In this document: one piece after another, positions 22,809 to 27,140 of the stretch
Layout of the letters: every line of letters starts with the position of its first letter
How positions within the stretch are numbered: position 1 is the stretch's first letter
Assembly: GCA_020634215.1 (NCBI GenBank)
Contig: JACKCD010000068.1
Coordinates: forward strand, 1 to 27,140
Length of the DNA stretch: 27,140 nt
Source of the DNA: Ardenticatenaceae bacterium
GTDB lineage: Bacteria; Chloroflexota; Anaerolineae; Promineifilales; Promineifilaceae
Reading direction: 5' to 3'
The notes under the pieces: model-generated
What the model saw: only the letters and a program-made list of their open reading frames with translations
Told to the model about the DNA's origin: nothing
Database searches by the model: none
Program-made: the position numbers and the translations under genes

Positions 22809-25219
22809 GAGCGATACCCCAACAGCCGCAGTGCATTCAGCACCACAATGATCGTGCTGCCTTCATGCAGAATAACAGCACCACTCAGAGCGACCACACC
22901 GAGAACGGATGTGACGATTAAGATGCCAATTATGCCTAACGAAATGACCAAATTTTGCCGGATGATGGCTCGAGTAGCCCGGCTGAGACCCACTGCAAAA
23001 GGTAGTTTTGCCAGGTCATCAGCCATGAGTGCGACATCGGCCGTTTCCAAGGCCACAGCCGTGCCTGCCCCGCCCATCGCAATCCCTACCGTCGCCGTTG
23101 CCAGGGCCGGGGCATCGTTGACACCATCACCCGCCATCGCTATATCGCCATGCTCCTGCTGAAGCATCTTAATTGCTGCTAACTTCTGTTCGGGCAGCAG
23201 CTCGGCCCGCACATCAGTGACACCTACTTCTTTACCGATTTGCTGGGCCACATCGTCATTGTCGCCGGTAAGCATCACTAACTTTTTCACGCCGAGATCA
23301 AGCAGTTTTTGCAGTGTTTCCCTCACGCCGGAACGTGGCGTGTCAGCCAGGGCCAGGACACCGAGAAAACGGCCGTCTTCACTCACGGCCATTGTCGTCT
23401 TACCCTCGTTTTCAAACCGCTCAACCGTTTGCACCACTTCATTATTCATGGCATGGTCATTGGTTTCGCGGAATAGTTTGAGTGAGCCAATGAGAATCGG
23501 TTTACCGCCGACTTCACTTTTCACGCCGCGCCCGGTCACGTTTTCCAGCCCGTTGGCGGACGGCAAATCCAACGCTTTCTCCTGCGCCGCTCGCACCACA
23601 GCCAGTGCCAGCGGATGATTGGATTGCTGCTCTACCGCTGCGGTAATACGCAGCAGATCGTCCACAGTCGTGCCATTGAGCGGCACGATGTTTGTTACTT
23701 TGAACTTCCCTTCGGTGAGTGTGCCAGTCTTGTCAAAGGCCATCACGCTTAAGCCGCCCAGATTCTCTAAGTGAACACCCCCCTTAATGAGTACGCCATT
23801 GCGGGCTGCCTGGGCGATCCCGGCCAGCACCGAGGCGGGTGTGCCAATCGCCAGGGCGCAGGGTGAAGCAGCCACCAGCAGCAGCATGGCCCGGTAGAAG
23901 CTGTCCTGCCACGACATCCAACCAACCAGTGGAGGCACGATAATGACCAGGGCGACAAAAATAAGGACAGCGGGCACAAACTTGGCCGTAAAACGCTGCG
24001 TAAGCTGCTGGGTCGGGCTTTGCTGTTCTTGGGCCTCGGCCACCATCTGCATCACCCGGCTCAGGGTGTTGTCCTGCGCCAGTTTGGTTACTTTCACATC
24101 GAGGGCGTTTTCCTGGTTAATGGTCCCGGCAAAGACCTCATCCCCTTCCACTTTGTTCACCGGCATGCTTTCACCAGTGATGGCGCTTTGGTCAATGGCG
24201 CTGACCCCGCGCACAATTTCGCCGTCTACCGGGATACGGTCGCCGGGGCGGACAACCACGATGTCGTCTATCTTGACCTGTTCTATCGGCCGTTCAACAA
24301 TCTCATCTCCCTGTTTGACCCGTGCCGTTTTAGGCATCAGTTCACCCAAGGCGTTAATCGCGTTGCGGGCGCGGTCCAGCGCATAATGTTCCCCGGCATG
24401 GCCCAGGCTGAAAAGAAACAACAGGAAAGCCCCTTCTGCCCATTCACCCAACAAGGCGGCCCCGGCAGCAGCCGCCAGCATGAGGACATCGGTATCAAAC
24501 TTGCCTTTGAGTAGGCCGGGAATGGCATGGGTAGCAATGTCGTAACCCCCGGCGATGTAGGCGAGTATAAAAAAGACGAGGGCAACTGTCTCCGGCAGGT
24601 TGAAAAACGTCTCACCTAGCCAGCCAATGAGAAAGAAGAGGCCAGCCAGGGCCACTAATATCAGCGTCCAGCGTTCCTGCACCCAATGGGGTAGGAAGGC
24701 TGGCGCACTGCCATGATCGTGTTCTTCAACTTCTGCTTTTTCTGCTGGTTCACCATCCGCTTGAATCGTTGGGGTGAGCGGTCTGTAACCCATCCGCTGC
24801 ACCGTTCTATGGATGAGCGGCCGCTGCAGAATCGTGGTGTCATAAGCGACAAAGGCTAAACCAGCCGCATAGTTGACATTGGCGTGCAACATGCCGGGCA
24901 GGTCGCGCAATATGCCCGCCAGTGAATTGGCTGCATCGGCGCTGGTCATGCCGGTAAAGGGAATTGCTTCATGCCGGTAGCGTTGGGTGAAGCTGCTGCC
25001 GGCATCCCGGGCTATTCGCTCTACAGCCGCTAGGGAAATGAGATTGGGATCGAAGTGCAGGCAAAGTTGAGGGGGATCGGCATCGTGGTTGACGTGGACA
25101 TGGTGAATGCCTCGATGGTTTTCCAGCATCTGTTCCAGGTCAGTAAGGCAATCATCACGGGCATCCTCAATATCCGGTAGTAATAAGGGAATATCCAATT
25201 GAATCGTTTGTTCGCTCAT
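22805..25219 (-). CDS. P1B-4-type metal ATPase (Co/Fe/Zn class)
   Basis: 804 residues; AAGGAG precedes ATG 25219. The N-terminal 150 residues look like two HMA-type folds that have lost CxxC (GMTSADAANSLAGIL replaces GMxCxxC). A His/Glu-rich linker follows (EKAEVEEHDHGSAP). The membrane metal site is SPC (452-454; AASPCALAIGTP) and the last helix has HEGST (785-789), the P1B-4 signature. Catalytic sites are complete: TGES, D496KTGT, HPLA, TGDN, GDGVNDAPA. P1B-4 pumps export Co2+, Fe2+ or Zn2+. Regulated by the SmtB-like ArsR at the head of the operon. Stop TGA overlaps the next gene. Confidence 0.92.
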   Translation of the reverse strand: MSEQTIQLDIPLLLPDIEDARDDCLTDLEQMLENHRGIHHVHVNHDADPPQLCLHFDPNLISLAAVERIARDAGSSFTQRYRHEAIPFTGMTSADAANSLAGILRDLPGMLHANVNYAAGLAFVAYDTTILQRPLIHRTVQRMGYRPLTPTIQADGEPAEKAEVEEHDHGSAPAFLPHWVQERWTLILVALAGLFFLIGWLGETFFNLPETVALVFFILAYIAGGYDIATHAIPGLLKGKFDTDVLMLAAAAGAALLGEWAEGAFLLFLFSLGHAGEHYALDRARNAINALGELMPKTARVKQGDEIVERPIEQVKIDDIVVVRPGDRIPVDGEIVRGVSAIDQSAITGESMPVNKVEGDEVFAGTINQENALDVKVTKLAQDNTLSRVMQMVAEAQEQQSPTQQLTQRFTAKFVPAVLIFVALVIIVPPLVGWMSWQDSFYRAMLLLVAASPCALAIGTPASVLAGIAQAARNGVLIKGGVHLENLGGLSVMAFDKTGTLTEGKFKVTNIVPLNGTTVDDLLRITAAVEQQSNHPLALAVVRAAQEKALDLPSANGLENVTGRGVKSEVGGKPILIGSLKLFRETNDHAMNNEVVQTVERFENEGKTTMAVSEDGRFLGVLALADTPRSGVRETLQKLLDLGVKKLVMLTGDNDDVAQQIGKEVGVTDVRAELLPEQKLAAIKMLQQEHGDIAMAGDGVNDAPALATATVGIAMGGAGTAVALETADVALMADDLAKLPFAVGLSRATRAIIRQNLVISLGIIGILIVTSVLGVVALSGAVILHEGSTIIVVLNALRLLGYRS

Positions 25220-25238
25220 CGTAACTCCTTCATGGTTA

Positions 25239-25274
25239 ACAGCAAGCGAGTCAGAGCTGCCATCTGCTTGCTGT
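25239..25274 (-). other. Intercistronic hairpin before the P1B-4 ATPase
   Basis: ACAGCAAGC (25239-25247) and GCTTGCTGT (25266-25274) are perfectly complementary over 9 bp with an 18-base loop. No T tract follows, so it is more likely an mRNA-processing or attenuating structure than a terminator. Confidence 0.4.
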
Positions 25275-25306
25275 CTAATTCTTTATCAACAAAGATGTAT
25301 GAAGGG

Positions 25307-25630
25307 CTACTGGGGCGGTGGCGAGAGGACAGGTGGCTTAACTGCGACAGGGGGTAGGATAAGGACGCTGGTGGCCAGGGTTAACACCGGGTTGAGAGGG
25401 GCAGAAAGTTTGGGAGGTAGATTAAATCCAGCGTGAAGTGCCGTCGCATAAGATCCGCTTTCACCTGCCGTCTGAAAGATTTTGGTTCCATCTTCATCCT
25501 GGCAAGTGGCGGTCACGTTGACCTCGCATCCCATACTGGTTGCATCAGCGAGGTAATGGCCAAGCAAACTGGCAGCAGCCAGGCACAGCCAGAAAATGGA
25601 TAAAAGGTTAAAGAAACGGCCGTTAGCCAT
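25307..25630 (-). CDS. Small exported protein of unknown family
   Basis: 107 residues from ATG 25630, chosen for GGAGCACG upstream. It overlaps the ArsR stop by 8 bases. A signal or membrane segment (about 7-25; LLSIFWLCLAAASLLGHYL) is followed by a short region with Cys35 and Cys43 and a Pro-rich hydrophobic end (ILPPVAVKPPVLSPPPQ). Not recognised. It resembles the small protein at 16764-17081 in size, signal, spaced Cys, an APL segment and a PP-rich C-terminus. Both sit next to metal or thiol gene sets. A role as periplasmic metal-binding partner of the pump is a guess. Confidence 0.6.
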   Translation of the reverse strand: MANGRFFNLLSIFWLCLAAASLLGHYLADATSMGCEVNVTATCQDEDGTKIFQTAGESGSYATALHAGFNLPPKLSAPLNPVLTLATSVLILPPVAVKPPVLSPPPQ

Positions 25631-25931
25631 GCTGTGCGTGCTCCAGTCCACAGCGATATAAGTCACGCACGTGGTCATCATCCAGGCTATAGAAAACATG
25701 ACGGCCTTCCTTGTGCGTACGTACCAATTTCATTTGTCTGAGGTGGCGCAGGTGGTGGGATACGGCCGAATGGCTAATATTGACCAGATCGGCCAATTCG
25801 CCGACATTCATATCATTCAAGGTTAGCGCCGCAATAATCTGTATACGGCTTGTATCACCGAGTGCCCGGAAGAGTTCGGCTATTTGTCCGGCTAATTCTT
25901 CATCCACAACAAGATTTCTCTCATCGGTCAT
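25623..25931 (-). CDS. ArsR-family repressor with SmtB/CzrA-type alpha-5 zinc site
   Basis: 102 residues. A winged helix-turn-helix (NVGELADLVNISHSAVSHHL, then LVRTHKEGRHVFYSL) is followed by helix 5 with DDHVRDLYRCGLEHAQH. This matches the alpha-5 site D-x-H-x10-H-x2-H exactly, which binds Zn2+ (or Co2+) at the dimer interface in SmtB and CzrA. No Cys occurs at the CmtR/ArsR recognition-helix positions, so its metal differs from that of the repressor at 12165-12497. It heads the P1B-4 ATPase operon and has a matching operator. Likely releases DNA on Zn/Co binding. Confidence 0.93.
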   Translation of the reverse strand: MTDERNLVVDEELAGQIAELFRALGDTSRIQIIAALTLNDMNVGELADLVNISHSAVSHHLRHLRQMKLVRTHKEGRHVFYSLDDDHVRDLYRCGLEHAQHG

Positions 25932-25941
25932 AATTTCTCAA

Positions 25942-26000
25942 TACCTGAATATATGTTCATATATGAACCACAATATAACAATGTGCATTTCTTTTGTCAA
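25942..26000 (-). promoter_or_regulatory. Promoter and SmtB-type operator of the P1B-4 operon
   Basis: On the minus strand TTGACA (25995-26000) and TATATT (25972-25977) are 17 bp apart. Just downstream are TGAA-N6-TTCA (25946-25959), the ArsR/SmtB half-site arrangement, and an overlapping perfect palindrome TTCATATATGAA (25956-25967) over the start region. Inference: zinc-type ArsR autorepression. Confidence 0.85.
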
Positions 26001-26057
26001 GGAAATATTGTCTTGAAAACTAAATGCTATGATAGATTGAAGCTAAGAAGCCCCAAC

Positions 26058-26088
26058 TTGACCTTCCAGCAACTGGAAAGTGTAACAT
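26058..26088 (+). promoter_or_regulatory. MerR-type promoter with 19-bp spacer
   Basis: TTGACC (26058-26063) and TAACAT (26083-26088) are 19 bp apart, the over-long spacing that MerR-family activators correct by twisting DNA. The spacer holds TTCCAG-CAA-CTGGAA, a 6-bp dyad similar to CueR/ZntR-class operators. It is 20 bases before the MerR gene, which likely autoregulates and drives the downstream genes. Confidence 0.85.
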
Positions 26089-26107
26089 ATATGGCGAGGA
26101 ACTGATT

Positions 26108-26551
26108 ATGCAGATTAACACATTTGCCCAAAAAACTAACCTGGCTGCAAAAACGATTCGTTATTATGAAGAGATTGGCCTGTTACCGTCGCCGAAGCGT
26201 CTTGAAAATGGCTACCGTTTTTATGATGAGAAGGATATAGAGCGTGCCAAATTGGTGGCCGGGGCGCGTCGTTTAGATTTATCGCTCGACGATATACGGG
26301 AAATTCTGGACTTACGTGACCGAAAAATAGCGCCCTGTCGTGTAATATTGGATTTGTCGGCAGAAAAAGCAGATGAAATCAGTCGGCGCATCGCCGAATT
26401 AGAGCGCATGGAAGCAGAACTGCGCGACCTGCACCGCCCGGGCCAAACCTTTTCCACTGATGATGTGGATGGCAAGAACTGCATTTGTCACCTGGTACGA
26501 GAACGCGCAGAGCCGGGAACTGTATCAGCACAATCAACGGGGAACAGTTGA
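26108..26551 (+). CDS. MerR-family metal-responsive regulator
   Basis: 147 residues; GCGAGGAAC precedes ATG 26108. The N-terminal winged helix is typical (TNLAAKTIRYYEEIGLLPSP, then NGYRFYDEKDIERAKLV), followed by the dimerisation coiled coil. Cys77 (KIAPCRVI) lies where divalent-metal sensors (MerR, ZntR, CadR, PbrR) have Cys and Cu(I)-specific CueR has Ser. The metal loop carries Cys125-x-Cys127-His (KNCICHLV). This suggests a +2 ion such as Hg, Pb, Cd or Zn. The TGA stop shares its last base with the ATG of the GDCCVxC gene, so the two are translationally coupled. Confidence 0.9.
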   Translation: MQINTFAQKTNLAAKTIRYYEEIGLLPSPKRLENGYRFYDEKDIERAKLVAGARRLDLSLDDIREILDLRDRKIAPCRVILDLSAEKADEISRRIAELERMEAELRDLHRPGQTFSTDDVDGKNCICHLVRERAEPGTVSAQSTGNS

Positions 26552-26760
26552 TGGCAGTTGTCACCCAAACAAAGTTAACCTGTCCGGAATGTGGCTTCCA
26601 AGAGAGGCTAAACATTCCCTTAAACTATTGACTGGTATCTCACATGTGCGCCAGTTGCGGCGCCAAGCTACGGCCGTTGCCTGGCGACTGCTGTGTTTTT
26701 TGTTCCTACGGCACCGCTCCATGCACCAGTAAACAACGAGAGACAGGGAAAGAACCATAA
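26551..26760 (+). CDS. GDCCVxC-domain protein, predicted selenoprotein (TGA = Sec27)
   Basis: 69 residues with TGA 26629-26631 as Sec; ends TAA. It reads LTCPECGFQERLNIPLNY-U-LVSHMCASCG, then KLRPLPGDCCVFCSYGTAPC. Members I recall have MPTDACQFFYEC before the second CxxC, so the TGA falls on the conserved Cys of that segment. A knuckle of CxxC pairs plus GDCCVFC suggests soft-metal binding or thiol transfer. I recall that annotation resources name this family '(seleno)protein', which supports the reading. The start overlaps the MerR stop (TGATG). Stopping at the TGA would leave a 26-residue peptide without the signature motif. Confidence 0.88.
26629..26657 (+). promoter_or_regulatory. Candidate bacterial SECIS for the GDCCVxC protein
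   Basis: ACUGG (26631-26635, starting at the A of the UGA) pairs with CCAGU (26651-26655), and two more wobble pairs extend the stem to UGACUGG/CCAGUUG. The 15-base loop contains CACAUGUG, which can pair further. A hairpin based at the UGA is the classic fdhF-like layout. Confidence 0.5.
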
Positions 26761-26777
26761 ACACGCGGAATGTACGC

Positions 26778-27140
26778 TTGCAATACCCTTTGTTCGTTGC
26801 CGGACTCCTGCTGCTGGCTCTGACGGGTTACGTGGGCTACGTGTTATACCCGCGATTCGATTTGTCGGCGGCGACAGGCGTCTCGCTGCTGGCGCTGGCG
26901 GCGTTGGCCGGAGTTGCTTCTCTCTTTTCACCCTGCTCTTTCCCTTTGCTGATGACGCTGCTGGCGCGCGAAGCGGGCAGTGACAACGACCGTTCCCCCA
27001 CCCGCCCTCTTCGTTTTTCCGCTGCCTTTGCCGCCGGCGCGGTGTTGTTTCTGCTGCTGAGTGGCGCTGCGATTGCGTTCGGCGCCGCGCCGCTCTTTGC
27101 CCGCGTCACCTTCACCAGCAGCGCGGGACGCATTCTGCGC
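26778..27140 (+). CDS. CcdA/DsbD-like membrane thiol-electron transporter (3' end outside window)
   Basis: Open frame to the end of the window. The start is uncertain: TTG 26778 is used here, and an ATA at 26757 overlapping the previous stop is the other option; there is no in-frame ATG nearby. Two membrane helices are seen at the start (PLFVAGLLLLALTGYVGYVL and ATGVSLLALAALAGVASLFS), followed by FSPCSFPLLMTLLARE, the Ser-Pro-Cys-x-x-Pro segment of CcdA-type helices. A further helix follows after a charged loop. CcdA/DsbD proteins carry electrons from cytoplasmic thioredoxin to exported thiol proteins. In line with the MerR and GDCCVxC genes, it may keep selenol and thiol partners reduced. 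Partial, so the family call is moderate. Confidence 0.72.
   Translation, partial: MQYPLFVAGLLLLALTGYVGYVLYPRFDLSAATGVSLLALAALAGVASLFSPCSFPLLMTLLAREAGSDNDRSPTRPLRFSAAFAAGAVLFLLLSGAAIAFGAAPLFARVTFTSSAGRILR

Larger units (their letters stand above)
1906..26677. repeat. Dispersed palindrome ACGGCCGT, about 26 copies
   Basis: By eye I find about 26 exact copies of ACGGCCGT between 1906 and 26677, against about 0.4 expected for a random 8-mer in 27 kb. They occur in genes of every function, in all reading frames, and in a few intergenic sites. Many near-copies (GCGGCCGT, TCGGCCGT) also occur. The count is manual. Confidence 0.75.

Noticed and set aside
1..27140. General reassignment of TGA to Cys or Trp
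   Set aside because: Several genes end at TGA at the normal family end (multicopper oxidase at 370, ATPase at 10019, ATPase at 22805, MerR at 26551), and TGC/TGT and TGG are used normally.
1..27140. CRISPR arrays, tRNA or rRNA genes, replication origin
   Set aside because: No regularly spaced repeats, cloverleaf-type sequences or rRNA-like stretches were seen on reading either strand. A tRNA-Sec gene in particular was not found.

Overview
The window is about 27 kb of bacterial DNA given over mostly to metal and thiol chemistry outside the cytoplasmic membrane. The organism is probably a member of Chloroflexota (Anaerolineae/Caldilineae-like), but this is inference: it rests on lipoproteins with Thr/Pro linkers, a large ArnT-like glycosyltransferase with C-terminal beta domains, an M23 peptidase, and overall gene style. 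No rRNA, tRNA or taxonomic marker is present. The genome is peppered with an 8-bp palindrome, ACGGCCGT, about 26 times by eye.

Layout. (1) 1-930: the end of a multicopper oxidase, a CopA C-terminal remnant, a strong terminator, and a decayed end of a DUF305 gene. (2) 862-4457: a plus-strand operon behind a promoter with a dyad at its start site: DtxR-family regulator, Tat-exported two-domain multicopper oxidase, ZIP transporter with an ectodomain, and a cupredoxin lipoprotein. (3) 4481-7043: a small membrane-protein gene split by a 2.3-kb insertion sequence with 48-bp inverted ends and a 7-bp target duplication. (4) 7054-9862: a copper-type two-component system whose kinase has a Met-rich sensor loop, with a Met/His-rich cytochrome c lipoprotein. 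(5) 10019-12565: a P1B ATPase with a CmtR-like ArsR repressor and its operator. (6) 12615-17118: a minus-strand cluster of exported Cu/thiol proteins. (7) 17176-20721: a glycosyltransferase and an M23 peptidase. (8) 20739-26000: an ArsR(SmtB)-controlled operon with a P1B-4 ATPase, two methyltransferases and DUF305. (9) 26058-27140: a MerR regulator, a GDCCVxC protein and the start of a CcdA-like protein.

The main discovery is that four genes contain a single in-frame TGA exactly where their families have a conserved redox cysteine: DUF411 (U45), a zinc-ribbon/rhodanese protein (U157), a DsbA-like oxidoreductase (U90, in U-P-F-C), and a GDCCVxC protein (U27). In each, recognisable family sequence continues in the same frame on both sides of the TGA. 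Other genes here end normally at TGA, so the best reading is selenocysteine, not a general code change or four coincidental pseudogenes. Conventional gene calling would split or truncate all four. Three of them lie together with SCO1, PCu(A)C and a DsbB-cytochrome c fusion. This suggests a selenoprotein-based extracytoplasmic pathway for disulfide exchange and copper (or other soft-metal) handling. The fourth sits under a MerR regulator next to a CcdA-like thiol-electron carrier. No SelA, SelB, SelD or tRNA-Sec gene is in the window.
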